From Ramlibacter pallidus (GTDB lineage: Bacteria > Pseudomonadota > Gammaproteobacteria > Burkholderiales > Burkholderiaceae_C), in assembly GCF_015070875.1 (NCBI RefSeq), contig NZ_JADDIV010000004.1, positions 558,001 through 622,000 of the forward strand: 64,000 nt of DNA, in the 5' to 3' direction. Below the pieces are notes generated by a model. The model was not told where the DNA came from. It did not search any database and saw only the letters and a program-made list of their open reading frames with translations. Below, piece by piece: positions 1-8,982 of the stretch. The position numbers and the translations under genes were made by a program. Position 1 is the stretch's first letter. Every line of letters starts with the position of its first letter.

Positions 1-34
1 GCAGTTCCTGGATGAAGTTCTGGGGGATCGCCAC
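1..34 (-). CDS. Possible 5' end of a DNA primase (DnaG)-like gene, cut by the window edge
   Basis: Only 11 codons lie in the window. Reading leftward from a GTG at 34 gives V-A-I-P-Q-N-F-I-Q-E-L, which resembles the first residues of Burkholderiales DnaG (M-A-I-P-x-x-F-I-Q-x-L-L). A second in-frame GTG at 64 could extend it. There is no convincing ribosome binding site. The divergent arrangement with the acyl-CoA synthetase would fit a gene start here. Eleven residues cannot prove identity. Confidence 0.3.
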   Translation of the reverse strand, partial: MAIPQNFIQEL

Positions 35-112
35 GGGGGTGAGGTTAACTCCGAACGCTTCCACCCCCGGGAGGGGCTAACCTTCGGGAGGCAAGAACCG
101 GAGACAAGAACG

Positions 113-1759
113 ATGACGTCCATTTTCGACCAGGACCTCCCCCGCGACGCGGCGAACTTCGCGCCGATCTCGCCGCTGTCCTTCCTGGAGCGTGCCGCCG
201 ACGTCTACCCGCAACGCGTCGCCGTGGTCCACGGCCCGCTGCGGCGCACCTGGGCCGAGGTGGACGCCCGCTGCCGGCAGCTGGCGAGCGCCTTGCAGCG
301 GGCCGGCCTGGGCAAGGGCGACACCGTGGCCGTGATGCTGCCGAACGTCCCGGCCATGGTCGAGGCGCACTTCGGCGTGCCCATGGCCGGCGCGGTGCTG
401 AACACCCTGAACACGCGGCTGGACCCCGAGGCGATCGCCTTCATGCTGGACCACGGCGAGGCGAAGGCGGTGATCGTGGACCCGGAGTTCGCCCCCGCCA
501 TGCAGAAGGCGATCGCCCTGCGCCGGGACGCGCGGCCGCTGCTGGTCGTCGACGCCGAGGACGCGCTGTTCACCGGCGCCGCGCAGCGCATCGGCACCAC
601 CACCTACGAAGCGTTCCTCGCGGGCGGCGACCCGGCGTTCGCCTGGGAACTGCCGGCCGACGAATGGGACGCCATCGCCCTGAACTACACCAGCGGCACG
701 ACCGGCAACCCGAAGGGCGTGGTCTACCACCACCGCGGCGCCGCGATCAACGCGATCTCCAACATCCTCGAGTGGGACATGCCGAAGCACCCGGTGTACC
801 TGTGGACGCTGCCCATGTTCCATTGCAACGGCTGGTGCTTCCCCTGGACGATCGCGGCGCGGGCCGGCATCAACGTGTGCCTGCGCAAGGTGGAGGCGAA
901 GGCCATGGCCGACGCCATCCGCGAGCACGGCGTGACGCACTACTGCGGCGCGCCGATCGTGCACGGCCTGCTGGTCAACGCGCCGGACGGACTGAAGAGC
1001 GGGCTGCCGCGCGGCGTGAAAGCGATGGTGGCGGGCGCCGCGCCGCCCGCCTCGCTGATCGAGGGCATGGAGACGCTGGGCTTCGACCTCACCCACGTCT
1101 ACGGCCTGACGGAGGTGTACGGCCCGGCCACCGCTTGCGCGAAGCACGCCGAGTGGGACGGGCTGGACATCGGCGAACGCGCCCGCCTGAACGCCCGGCA
1201 GGGCGTGCGCTACCACCTGCAGCGCAGCGCCCGCGTGCTGGACCCGCAGACGATGGCGCCGGTGCCATGGGACGGCGAGACCATGGGCGAGATCATGTTC
1301 CGCGGCAACATCACGATGAAGGGCTACCTGAAGAACGCGAAGGCGACGCAGGAAGCCTTCGCCGGCGGCTGGTACCACACCGGCGACCTCGCGGTGCAGT
1401 ACCCCGACGGCTACATCAAGATCAAGGACCGCAGCAAGGACATCATCATCTCGGGCGGCGAGAACATCTCCTCGATCGAAGTCGAGGACGTCCTGTATCG
1501 CCATCCCGACGTGCTGGCGGCGGCCGTCGTCGCCAGGCCGGACCCGAAATGGGGCGAGACGCCTTGCGCCTTCGTGGAGCTGAAAGTTGGCGCGAAGCTC
1601 ACCGCCGAGGAGGTCGTTGCGCATTGCCGCAAGCACCTGGCCGGCTTCAAGGTGCCGCGCGCCGTGGTGTTCGGCGAGCTGCCGAAGACGTCCACCGGCA
1701 AGATCCAGAAGTTCGAGCTGCGCAAGCAGGCCGGCTCGGCCGCCGCCATCGACGTCTGA
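113..1759 (+). CDS. Acyl-CoA synthetase (AMP-forming), AlkK/DmdB-like
   Basis: This 548-residue protein belongs to the ANL superfamily and should activate a carboxylic acid to its acyl-adenylate and then to the CoA thioester in the cytoplasm. The phosphate-binding loop Y-T-S-G-T-T-G-N-P-K-G lies near residues 191-201, the adenine-site motif Y-G-L-T-E near 329, the hinge motif Y-H-T-G-D near 421, and the catalytic lysine in S-T-G-K-I-Q-K near 529. The opening (S-P-L-S-F-L-E-R-A-A-D-V-Y-P) is typical of the medium-chain fatty acid / methylmercaptopropionate ligase branch, so the exact substrate is open. ATG 113 follows a GGAGA 7 bases upstream. The sulfatase gene starts 81 bases downstream, past a GC-rich inverted repeat, so co-transcription is uncertain. 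Confidence 0.88.
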   Translation: MTSIFDQDLPRDAANFAPISPLSFLERAADVYPQRVAVVHGPLRRTWAEVDARCRQLASALQRAGLGKGDTVAVMLPNVPAMVEAHFGVPMAGAVLNTLNTRLDPEAIAFMLDHGEAKAVIVDPEFAPAMQKAIALRRDARPLLVVDAEDALFTGAAQRIGTTTYEAFLAGGDPAFAWELPADEWDAIALNYTSGTTGNPKGVVYHHRGAAINAISNILEWDMPKHPVYLWTLPMFHCNGWCFPWTIAARAGINVCLRKVEAKAMADAIREHGVTHYCGAPIVHGLLVNAPDGLKSGLPRGVKAMVAGAAPPASLIEGMETLGFDLTHVYGLTEVYGPATACAKHAEWDGLDIGERARLNARQGVRYHLQRSARVLDPQTMAPVPWDGETMGEIMFRGNITMKGYLKNAKATQEAFAGGWYHTGDLAVQYPDGYIKIKDRSKDIIISGGENISSIEVEDVLYRHPDVLAAAVVARPDPKWGETPCAFVELKVGAKLTAEEVVAHCRKHLAGFKVPRAVVFGELPKTSTGKIQKFELRKQAGSAAAIDV

Positions 1760-1840
1760 GCGCGCCTCCCCGAACAAGGGGGGGCGCCAAGGACGCCGGG
1801 CCGGTAGATTCCACGGCTTCGACACACCCGGGAGCGCGCG

Positions 1841-4021
1841 ATGCGAAGCGATGCAAGCGTGGGATCGTCCGCCATCCGGCGCCTGCTGCTGGCCGGTGCG
1901 CTGCTGCTGCTCGCCTCCTGCGGCGGCAGCGGCAGCGGCGGCGGCTCCGCGGCGGGCGCACAGCCGCCCAACATCCTGTTCGTCATCATGGACGACGTCG
2001 GCGTCGACCAGATGGCATCGTTCGGTTACGGCGGACCGGTGCCGCCCGCCATGCCCAACATCGACGCGGTGGCGGCCGCCGGCGTGCGGTTCCGCAATGC
2101 CTGGTCGATGCCCGAGTGCTCGCCCGGCCGGGCGGCTTTCTTCGTCGGGCGCTTCCCGCACCGCACGAACATCTACCAGGCCATCGGCCCGAACGACCTG
2201 GCACAGTCGCAGGTGTCGCCGTATGACATGACCGTGCCCAAGTTGCTGAAGCAGGCCGGCTACCAGAGCGGGATGTTCGGCAAGTTCCACCTGGCCGGCC
2301 CCGACCACAATGCCGCCGGCCACGGCACGCCGGCGGTGCTGGGCTGGGACCACTTCACCGGATGGATCGCCGGCGTGCCGGCGTCGATCGACACCACCGC
2401 CGGCGGCGTCGCGCCGGCGCGGACGCACACCTGCGGCTTCGTGCCGCCGGCGGGCCAGCCGGGCGGGGCCGACACGGGCGCGTGCTACCGCCCCGACGGC
2501 ACCTGCAGCGTGATGTCCCGCGCGCGCCCCGCCGAGGACGCGGCCGGGCTCCAGTGCCTCGCCAGCGGCGGCATCCTGGTGCCCAACCAGGCCTGCGGCA
2601 CGCCGCCGGCCGGCCTGGACTTCCGGCGCGAGAACGCCTACTACGTGTCGCCGCTGGTCGTCATCGAAGGCCGGCGGGTGGAGCAGGTGCCGCTGGACGA
2701 CCCGCGCGGCCGCGGCTACCGCACGCGCATCGAGGCCGACGCCGCCATCGCCTGGATCAAGGCGCGCCCGTCGAACCGTCCCTGGATGGCCACGGTCAGC
2801 TTCAGCGCCGCGCACACGCCGCTGCAGCAGCCGCCCCGCGCGCTGGTGCCGCACAGCGGCCACGCGGACAAGGACGCGCTGGACTGCAACGGCCTGCTGG
2901 CCGGGCGTGTCCTGCAGAACCAGATGACCGAAGCCCTGGACACCGAATTCGGCCGCCTCCTGGTGGAGACGGGCCTCGCCCGGCGCGCGGGCGACGGCTC
3001 CCTGCAATACGACCCCAAGGCGAACAACACCGTGATCGTGATCGTGGGCGACAACGGCAGCATGGGTTTTTCGGTGAAGCCGCCGTTCAACGCGCAGCGC
3101 GCGAAGGGCACCACCTACCAGACCGGCATCTGGGACCCGCTGATCGTGGCGGGGCCGCAGGTGGCGCAGCCGGGCCGCGCGGTGGAGCACATGGTCAACA
3201 TGGTCGACGTGTTCCAGCTGTTCGGCGAACTGGCGGGCATCGACGTGCACAAGGCCGTGCTGCGCACGGTGGATTCGGTGGCGCTGCTGCCCTACCTGGC
3301 ACGGCCGGAGCAGGCGGGCCTGCGCACGCTGAACTTCGCGCAGAGCGGGTTCAACACGCAACCGGGCGGCGGGCGCAACGGGCCCTGCGTCATCAACTCG
3401 GCGTGCACGCAGATCCCGATGACCAAGAGCGTCTGCGAGGACAACAGCGGCGTGTGGTGGGGCAAGGACTACACCGACCCCGCCGTGGTCCCGAACGGAG
3501 GCCAGGGCTACGCGGGCTGCTGCCAGGTGAACCAGGCGCTGCACCGGTCGGGTCAGCCGCAGGTCGCCGTGCTGCCCGAGTTCTCGAGCGCGCTGCGCAA
3601 CGCGCGCTACAAGGTCGTGCGCAACACCACGCAGGTCTACGACAGCGCCGCCGACAGCTGCGGGCCGGTGACCACCAACGAGTTCTACGAGATCGACCAG
3701 GCCGCGCCGGCGCCGCTGCTGGACGATGCCGACCGCAACCTGATGCTGGCGCCGCTGTCGGGCGAGTTGCGGCGCGTCTACGACGAACTCACGGCGAAGC
3801 TGGATGCGATGCTGGCGTCCGAGCCGCCGTGCGCGGGCGACGGCAACAAGGACGGATTCGTCGATGCCGAGGACGTGGCGAACTGGCGCGCGATCGCGGC
3901 GGAGTGGGGCCTGTCCAGCGTCTACGACTTCGTGGTCGACGCGCTCACGCGCGCGGACGACGGGCAGGCCATCCTGCGCAACCTGGGCACCACGTGCCCG
4001 AAGAGCCATGGGTACTACTGA
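1841..4021 (+). CDS. Cys-type sulfatase, lipoprotein, with C-terminal EF-hand/dockerin-like loop
   Basis: A 726-residue arylsulfatase-family hydrolase, expected to cleave sulfate esters in the envelope. It begins with a signal peptide ending in a lipobox (L-A-S-C, Cys27), so it is probably a lipoprotein. The metal-binding N-I-L-F-V-I-M-D-D lies at 44-52. The sulfatase signature C-S-P-G-R-A starts at Cys93, the residue expected to be oxidised to formylglycine; the usual C-x-P-S-R has Gly in place of Ser here. A second metal motif (G-D-N-G-S) sits near residue 404. It is longer than common sulfatases (450-600), partly because of a Cys-rich middle and a C-terminal segment with a canonical 12-residue EF-hand loop at Asp667-Asp678. 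The next gene, overlapping by 14 bases, encodes the matching formylglycine-generating enzyme. The sulfated substrate is unknown. Confidence 0.85.
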   Translation: MRSDASVGSSAIRRLLLAGALLLLASCGGSGSGGGSAAGAQPPNILFVIMDDVGVDQMASFGYGGPVPPAMPNIDAVAAAGVRFRNAWSMPECSPGRAAFFVGRFPHRTNIYQAIGPNDLAQSQVSPYDMTVPKLLKQAGYQSGMFGKFHLAGPDHNAAGHGTPAVLGWDHFTGWIAGVPASIDTTAGGVAPARTHTCGFVPPAGQPGGADTGACYRPDGTCSVMSRARPAEDAAGLQCLASGGILVPNQACGTPPAGLDFRRENAYYVSPLVVIEGRRVEQVPLDDPRGRGYRTRIEADAAIAWIKARPSNRPWMATVSFSAAHTPLQQPPRALVPHSGHADKDALDCNGLLAGRVLQNQMTEALDTEFGRLLVETGLARRAGDGSLQYDPKANNTVIVIVGDNGSMGFSVKPPFNAQRAKGTTYQTGIWDPLIVAGPQVAQPGRAVEHMVNMVDVFQLFGELAGIDVHKAVLRTVDSVALLPYLARPEQAGLRTLNFAQSGFNTQPGGGRNGPCVINSACTQIPMTKSVCEDNSGVWWGKDYTDPAVVPNGGQGYAGCCQVNQALHRSGQPQVAVLPEFSSALRNARYKVVRNTTQVYDSAADSCGPVTTNEFYEIDQAAPAPLLDDADRNLMLAPLSGELRRVYDELTAKLDAMLASEPPCAGDGNKDGFVDAEDVANWRAIAAEWGLSSVYDFVVDALTRADDGQAILRNLGTTCPKSHGYY

Positions 4022-5126
4022 CGCCCGCACGGGGCGTCGGCGCCTGCTCGTGGCCGGCGCCGCGGCGGCGGCATCGGCGGCTGCGGGCTTCGCGGGCTGG
4101 CGGGCCCTCGCACCGGCCGGGCCGCGCCGCCCGGTGGTGCGCATCGGCGATGGCGTGGCCACCCCCAGGGACATGGCCTGGATCCCGGCCGGCATGTTCC
4201 TCATGGGCAGCGACCACGCGCTGGCGCGCTTCGACGAACGTCCCGCGCATGCGGTGCGCCTGCGTGCGTTCTGGATGGACGTGACGCACGTGACGAACGA
4301 CCAGTTCGCCGCGTTCGTGCGCCGCACCGGGCACGTGACGACCGCGGAACGCAAGCCGGATTGGGAGACGGTGCGCGTGCAGCAGCCTCCGGGCGTCCCC
4401 CGGCCGCCGGACGATGCGCTGGTTGCCGGGGCGATGGTGTTCGTGGGAACGCAGGCGCCCGTACGGCTGGACGACGCGTCCCAGTGGTGGCGCTTCGTTC
4501 CCGGGGCCGACTGGCGCCATCCGCAAGGGCCGCAAAGTTCGATCGAAGGCAAGGGCGACCATCCGGTGGTCCAGGTCAGCCATGAGGACGCACTGTCCTA
4601 TGCGCGCTGGGCCGGGAAGCGCCTGCCCACCGAGGCGGAATGGGAGTTCGCCGCGCGCGGCGGCCTGGAGCAGGCGACCTACGCCTGGGGCGACGACCTC
4701 GCGCCGCGCGGCGAGCGCGAGGCGAACCACTGGGACACCCGGCAGCGTCCCTTCCCGGTGGTGCGGCCGGAGGCGGGCGGCGCCGCGGGCACGACGCCCG
4801 TGCGCACCTTCCTGCCGAACGGGTACGGGCTGCACGACATGACGGGCAATGCCTGGCAATGGGTGGCGGACTGGTACCGCTCGGATGCGTTCGCGCGGCA
4901 GGTGCGCGCTGCCCGCGGGCCCGTTGACGACCCGCGCGGGCCGGGCGAGTCGTTCGACCCGGCCGATCGCGGCGTGCCGGCCGGCGCGCCGAAACGCGTG
5001 ATCCGCGGCGGGTCCTTCCTCTGCAACCCGGACTACTGCCTGTCGTTTCGCCCCAGCGCGCGCCGCGGCAACGATCCGTTCAGCCCGATGTCGCACCTGG
5101 GCTTCCGGCTGGCGAGGGACGCCTGA
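4008..5126 (+). CDS. Formylglycine-generating enzyme (SUMF1 family), probably Tat-exported
   Basis: A 372-residue FGE-sulfatase domain protein that should oxidise the active-site Cys of a sulfatase to formylglycine. Start ATG 4008 is chosen because it overlaps the sulfatase stop and yields a twin-arginine-like signal peptide (R-T-G-R-R-R-L-L-V-A-G, then an Ala-rich stretch to about residue 30). The fold motifs are present: W-I-P-A-G-M-F-L-M-G-S near 58, R-L-P-T-E-A-E-W-E-F near 203 and the C-terminal R-G-G-S-F-L-C. Cys339 and Cys344 have the five-residue spacing of the catalytic copper-binding pair (Cys336/Cys341 in human FGE), so this looks like a true FGE rather than an EgtB or other non-FGE relative. 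Export would place modification in the periplasm, alongside the lipoprotein sulfatase (inference). Confidence 0.85.
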   Translation: MGTTDARTGRRRLLVAGAAAAASAAAGFAGWRALAPAGPRRPVVRIGDGVATPRDMAWIPAGMFLMGSDHALARFDERPAHAVRLRAFWMDVTHVTNDQFAAFVRRTGHVTTAERKPDWETVRVQQPPGVPRPPDDALVAGAMVFVGTQAPVRLDDASQWWRFVPGADWRHPQGPQSSIEGKGDHPVVQVSHEDALSYARWAGKRLPTEAEWEFAARGGLEQATYAWGDDLAPRGEREANHWDTRQRPFPVVRPEAGGAAGTTPVRTFLPNGYGLHDMTGNAWQWVADWYRSDAFARQVRAARGPVDDPRGPGESFDPADRGVPAGAPKRVIRGGSFLCNPDYCLSFRPSARRGNDPFSPMSHLGFRLARDA

Positions 5127-5148
5127 ACACGCCCTTCGTGCCGGGAGG

Positions 5149-6129
5149 TCAGGTCTTCATCGCCAGGCCCAGGCGTTCGATCAGCACCTTCTCCTTGACG
5201 TACTGGTCGCGGATGAACTTCTCGTAGTCGGCGCTGTTCATGTAGATCACCGACTGGTCGTACTTCTCGAAGGCGGACAGCACGGCGGGGTCCTCGAGGG
5301 TGCGGCGGAAGGCATCGTGCAGCCGCCGAGTGATCGCCGGATCCAGGCCCTTGGGCGCGCCGATGCCGAAGGGCGATTCGGAGATCGTGTCGAAGCCGAG
5401 CTCGTTCAGCGTGGGCACGTTCGCCCACTTCTTCGTGCGCTTCGATCCGTAGGTCGCGAGCAGCCGCGCGGTGCCGCCGTCGACGTGGCCCGACCAGCCG
5501 GTGGAGTCGCTGTGCGCCATCGTGTGGCCGCCCAGCATGGCCTGCATGCCGTCGGCGAAGCCCTTGAAGGGCACGTGCTGCAGCTTGATGCCCGCCTTGT
5601 CCGCGAACTCCTCCACCGCCAGGTGCGGCGTGGTGCCCTGGCCCGGCGAGCCGTAGGTGAACTTGCCCGGGTTGGCCTTGGCGTAGTCGACGAGGTCCTT
5701 CACCGACTTGATCGGGGAGTCGGCCTTGACCACCATGCCGAAGGTGTACCCGGTCATGTTCAGGATGTACGTGAAGTCCTTGAGCGGGTCGAACTGCATC
5801 TTCTGCATGTGCGGCAGCCGGGCGACGCCGATCGTGAGCTGCGACAGGGTGTAGCCGTCCGGAGGTGCCTTCACCAGTTCGTTCGGCCCCAGCATGCCGC
5901 TGGCGCCCGCCTTGTTCTCCACGATCATGTCGCCGCCCAGCCCCTTGCCCGCGCTCTGCGCGATGGCCCGCATCACCGCGTCGGTCGCACCGCCGGCGGG
6001 CCAGGGACAGATCAGCTTGATGGGCCGGTTCGGGTAGCCGGACTGCGCCAGCGCGGGGAGGGCGACGGCGGCGGGGGAGGCCAGCGCCGCCTGCAGCAGG
6101 CGGCGGCGGAGTCGGTCGGGACCTTGCAT
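5149..6129 (-). CDS. Bug-family (TctC) periplasmic solute-binding protein
   Basis: A 326-residue tripartite tricarboxylate transporter receptor of the Bug family, which is heavily expanded in Burkholderiales. These proteins bind small carboxylates in the periplasm. The signal peptide is Tat-like (R-L-R-R-R-L-L-Q-A-A-L-A, cleavage expected after A-L-A-Q). The mature start Y-P-N-R-P-I-K-L-I and the P-W-x-A-G-G-x-x-D loop near residues 43-51 are family hallmarks. The ATG is preceded by GGAGAC. No TctA/TctB membrane genes are adjacent, as is common for orphan Bug genes. The ligand cannot be predicted. It converges on the FGE gene with 22 bases between stops. Confidence 0.9.
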   Translation of the reverse strand: MQGPDRLRRRLLQAALASPAAVALPALAQSGYPNRPIKLICPWPAGGATDAVMRAIAQSAGKGLGGDMIVENKAGASGMLGPNELVKAPPDGYTLSQLTIGVARLPHMQKMQFDPLKDFTYILNMTGYTFGMVVKADSPIKSVKDLVDYAKANPGKFTYGSPGQGTTPHLAVEEFADKAGIKLQHVPFKGFADGMQAMLGGHTMAHSDSTGWSGHVDGGTARLLATYGSKRTKKWANVPTLNELGFDTISESPFGIGAPKGLDPAITRRLHDAFRRTLEDPAVLSAFEKYDQSVIYMNSADYEKFIRDQYVKEKVLIERLGLAMKT

Positions 6130-6247
6130 GGGCTGTCTCCTTGGGGTGGGCCCAATCTAGGGCAGGGCGCGCGCCGGGCCATGAGGGGAAAGCCGGAGGG
6201 CGCGCGGTCTCCCCCGCGACAGCGCGAGGGGCGGCATACTCGGCTGC

Positions 6248-7117
6248 ATGCGCGTGCTCAGCCCCGCCGGTGCCTACGTGCTGGCCCACCCCGGCACCTT
6301 CGCCCGGCGGGTGGTGAAAGGCTTCCAGTCCAACCAGGGACTCCTCCTCGCAGGGGCCGTGGCCTACTACGCGCTGCTCTCGGTGGTGCCGCTGCTCATC
6401 CTGGTGGTGATCGCCCTGTCGCACTGGGTCGAGCAGCGCGAACTGCTGGAGACGCTGGGCCGCTACCTCGAATGGATCATCCCCGGCCAGTCGCGTGCGA
6501 TCGTCGCCGAGCTGTCCAACTTCGTGGAGCATCGCAGCGTGATCGGCTGGCTGCTGCTGGGCACCATGCTGTTCTTCAGCTCGCTCGCGTTCACGGTGCT
6601 GGAGAAGGCCATGGCCGTGATCTTCCTGCACCGCTTCGCGATCCGGCGGCGGCACTTCCTCGTGTCCGCGCTGCTGCCCTACCTCTACATCCTCTCGCTG
6701 GGCGTCGGGCTGCTGGTCATCACCTTCGTGGCCGGCGCCATCCAGGCCATGGGCGAGAACAGCATCCGTTTCCTCGGCGGGGAGTGGTCGCTGGAAGGCT
6801 TCTCGGGCGTGCTGCTGTACCTGCTGGGCCTGTCCGGCGAAATCTTCCTGCTGACGTCGATCTACATGGTCATGCCGGTGGGGCGGCTGTCCTGGCGCCA
6901 TGCGCTGCTGGGCGGCGTCACCGCGGCCCTGCTGTGGGAGGTGACGCGCCGGGTGCTGGTCTGGTACTTCAGCACCCTGTCGACGGTGAGCGTGGTGTAC
7001 GGCTCGCTCACCACGTCCATCATCGTGCTGTTCAGCCTGGAGATCGCCGCGACGCTGCTGCTGCTGGGCGCGCAGGTGATCTCCGAGTACGAACGGATCG
7101 AGCGGACTTCAGGCTAG
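6248..7117 (+). CDS. YihY/BrkB-family inner-membrane protein
   Basis: A 289-residue polytopic membrane protein of the YihY (formerly rbn/BrkB) family, with about six hydrophobic segments beginning with a Leu/Ala-rich one near residues 33-60. The conserved A-Y-Y-A-L-L-S-V-V-P-L start of helix 1 and the Y-G-S-L-T-T-S-I-I-V-L-F motif near 255 identify the family. Molecular function is not established; older claims of RNase BN activity were withdrawn for the E. coli homologue. It is divergent from the Bug gene. Its stop codon shares the tetranucleotide CTAG (7114-7117) with the stop of the convergent gamma-glutamyltransferase gene. Confidence 0.85.
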   Translation: MRVLSPAGAYVLAHPGTFARRVVKGFQSNQGLLLAGAVAYYALLSVVPLLILVVIALSHWVEQRELLETLGRYLEWIIPGQSRAIVAELSNFVEHRSVIGWLLLGTMLFFSSLAFTVLEKAMAVIFLHRFAIRRRHFLVSALLPYLYILSLGVGLLVITFVAGAIQAMGENSIRFLGGEWSLEGFSGVLLYLLGLSGEIFLLTSIYMVMPVGRLSWRHALLGGVTAALLWEVTRRVLVWYFSTLSTVSVVYGSLTTSIIVLFSLEIAATLLLLGAQVISEYERIERTSG

Positions 7118-8916
7118 TCGCCCATCACGATGCCTTCGCGGCGCGGGTCGGCGCCGCCCAGCAGCACGGGCGTGCCGTGCGCGTTGCCGACGGTGATGGC
7201 CTGCAGGCCGCTGGTGAGCGCCTGTTCGCGCACTTCGGCGCCGCGCGCGCGCAGCGCTTCCACGGTCGCCGGCGGGAAGCGCTTTTCCTCCAGCAGCGAC
7301 GGCCCGTTCAGCGACGCGAAGTTGGGCAGGTCGATCGCCTGCTGCGGCGTCAGGCCCCAGTTGAGGACGCCGTAGAGCGTCTTGGCGGTGAAGTGGATGA
7401 TCAGCGCGCCGCCCGGGCTGCCGCCCGTCATCACGAGCTGCCCGGTGGCCTTGTCGAACACCAGCGTCGGCGCCATCGACGAGCGCGGGCGCTTGCCGGC
7501 CTGCACGCGGTTGGCAATCGGCCGTCCCTGCGCATCCGCGGGGGCGAAGCTGAAGTCGGTGAGTTCGTTGTTCAGCAGGAACCCCCTGACCATCTGGCGC
7601 GAGCCGAACTGGTCCTCGATGGTCGTCGTCATCGCCACGGCATTGCCCTGCGCGTCGACAATGCTGATGTGAGAGGTGCCGAACTCCGGCTGGTCCGGCA
7701 TCGGCGCGTGGCCGGTGACGGCGGCCGGCGTGCCAGGCTGCGCCGTCTTCATGCTGGGGCCGTTCGGCTGGATCAGGCGCGCGCGCTCGGCCAGGTAGCT
7801 CGGGGCCAGCAGGCTCGTCCAGCTGCCGCCCGGGGGCTGCACGAAGTCGGGATCGGCCACGTACTGCGCGCGGTCGGCGAACGCCAGGCGCGACGCCTCG
7901 GTGTACAGGTGCAGCCATTGCGCCGACGGCAGGCCGTCCTGCAGCGGCAGCGTGGCGGCCGGGGTCTGGTTCAGGATGCCGAGGATCTGCCCCACCGCGA
8001 TGGCGCCGGACGAAGGCGGCGGGAAGCCGCAGACCTGGAAGGTGCGGCCGTGCGAGGCGTAGTCGTGGCACAGCGGCGCGCGCTTCTTCGGCTGGTAGGC
8101 CGCGAGGTCGGACAGGTTCATGCGGCCCGGGTTGGTCGGGTGGCGCTGCACCTTGTCGACGATCGCGCGGGCGATGTCGCCTTCGTAGAAGGCGCGCGAG
8201 CCTTCGGCGGCGATGCGGCGCAGCACCACGGCGAGTTCCGGGTTGCGCAGCAAGTGGCCGACGGCGTGCGGCTCGCCGTCGGTGCGGTAGAAGTAGGCCG
8301 CGGCGGTCGGGTCTTTCTTCAGGTGCGCTTCGCCCTTGAGCAGCGTGTTCAGGCGGGGCGAGACCTTGAAGCCGTTCTCCGCGAGGGTGATCGCCGGCTG
8401 GAACAGCGTGGCCCAGGGCAGCTTGCCGTGCTGGCGGTGCGCCGCCTCCAGCATGCGCACGGTGCCGGGCACGCCGACCGAGCGGCCGCCGACCACGGCG
8501 TCGTGGAAGGCGAGCGGCTTGCCGTCGGCGCCGATGAAGAGGTTTTCGTCCACGGCCGACGGCGCAGTCTCGCGGCCGTCGAACGCCTCGATCTCCCGGC
8601 CCCTCGCGTGCAACAGGAAGGCGCCGCCGCCGATGCCGCTGGATTGCGGTTCGACCAGGGTCAGCACCATCTGCACCGCGATCGCCGCGTCGATCGCCGA
8701 GCCGCCGGCCTTGAGCACCTGGTAGCCGGCGTCGGTGGCCAGCGGGTTGGCCGCGGCAACGGCGAACTTCGTGGTCGCCCAGCCCGGCTTGGCCGTGATG
8801 CCGGAAGCGGCCTCCGGCTGGTCCGGGACGGTGTAGGAAAAGTGGGAGGAGGGGGTGCTGGCGCAGGCGGCCAGCAGGCTCGCGGCGGCGAGCCAGGAAA
8901 GGACGGGGCGGCGCAT
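7114..8916 (-). CDS. ggt: Gamma-glutamyltransferase
   Basis: A 600-residue N-terminal-nucleophile hydrolase that hydrolyses glutathione and transfers gamma-glutamyl groups in the periplasm. The signal peptide ends in a lipobox-like L-L-A-A-C (Cys18), suggesting a lipoprotein. Self-cleavage should occur before Thr414 in G-T-S-H-I-S-I-V-D, giving large and small subunits. Other family motifs are G-G-S-A-I-D-A-A-I-A near 71, the substrate-binding R-E-T-A-P near 134, and G-S-P-G-G-A near 505. Length is typical of the family. The gene stands between YihY and a short-chain dehydrogenase with no obvious operon partner. Confidence 0.92.
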   Translation of the reverse strand: MRRPVLSWLAAASLLAACASTPSSHFSYTVPDQPEAASGITAKPGWATTKFAVAAANPLATDAGYQVLKAGGSAIDAAIAVQMVLTLVEPQSSGIGGGAFLLHARGREIEAFDGRETAPSAVDENLFIGADGKPLAFHDAVVGGRSVGVPGTVRMLEAAHRQHGKLPWATLFQPAITLAENGFKVSPRLNTLLKGEAHLKKDPTAAAYFYRTDGEPHAVGHLLRNPELAVVLRRIAAEGSRAFYEGDIARAIVDKVQRHPTNPGRMNLSDLAAYQPKKRAPLCHDYASHGRTFQVCGFPPPSSGAIAVGQILGILNQTPAATLPLQDGLPSAQWLHLYTEASRLAFADRAQYVADPDFVQPPGGSWTSLLAPSYLAERARLIQPNGPSMKTAQPGTPAAVTGHAPMPDQPEFGTSHISIVDAQGNAVAMTTTIEDQFGSRQMVRGFLLNNELTDFSFAPADAQGRPIANRVQAGKRPRSSMAPTLVFDKATGQLVMTGGSPGGALIIHFTAKTLYGVLNWGLTPQQAIDLPNFASLNGPSLLEEKRFPPATVEALRARGAEVREQALTSGLQAITVGNAHGTPVLLGGADPRREGIVMGD

Positions 8917-8982
8917 GGGTTCTCTTCTCCTGGAGCGGTGTGTTGTCCAGGCACTATAGGGCCGTGCCGCCCCGCCGGGTGC

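Noticed and set aside
1762-1788. GC-rich inverted repeat between the acyl-CoA synthetase and sulfatase genes
   Set aside because: It lacks a T-run and contains a mismatch, so I did not list it as a terminator.
77-4552. A 1,491-codon open frame on the minus strand across the acyl-CoA synthetase and sulfatase genes
   Set aside because: The translation is Arg/Ala/His-rich low-complexity text with no domain motif; it is the antisense shadow of GC-rich codons in two well-supported genes.
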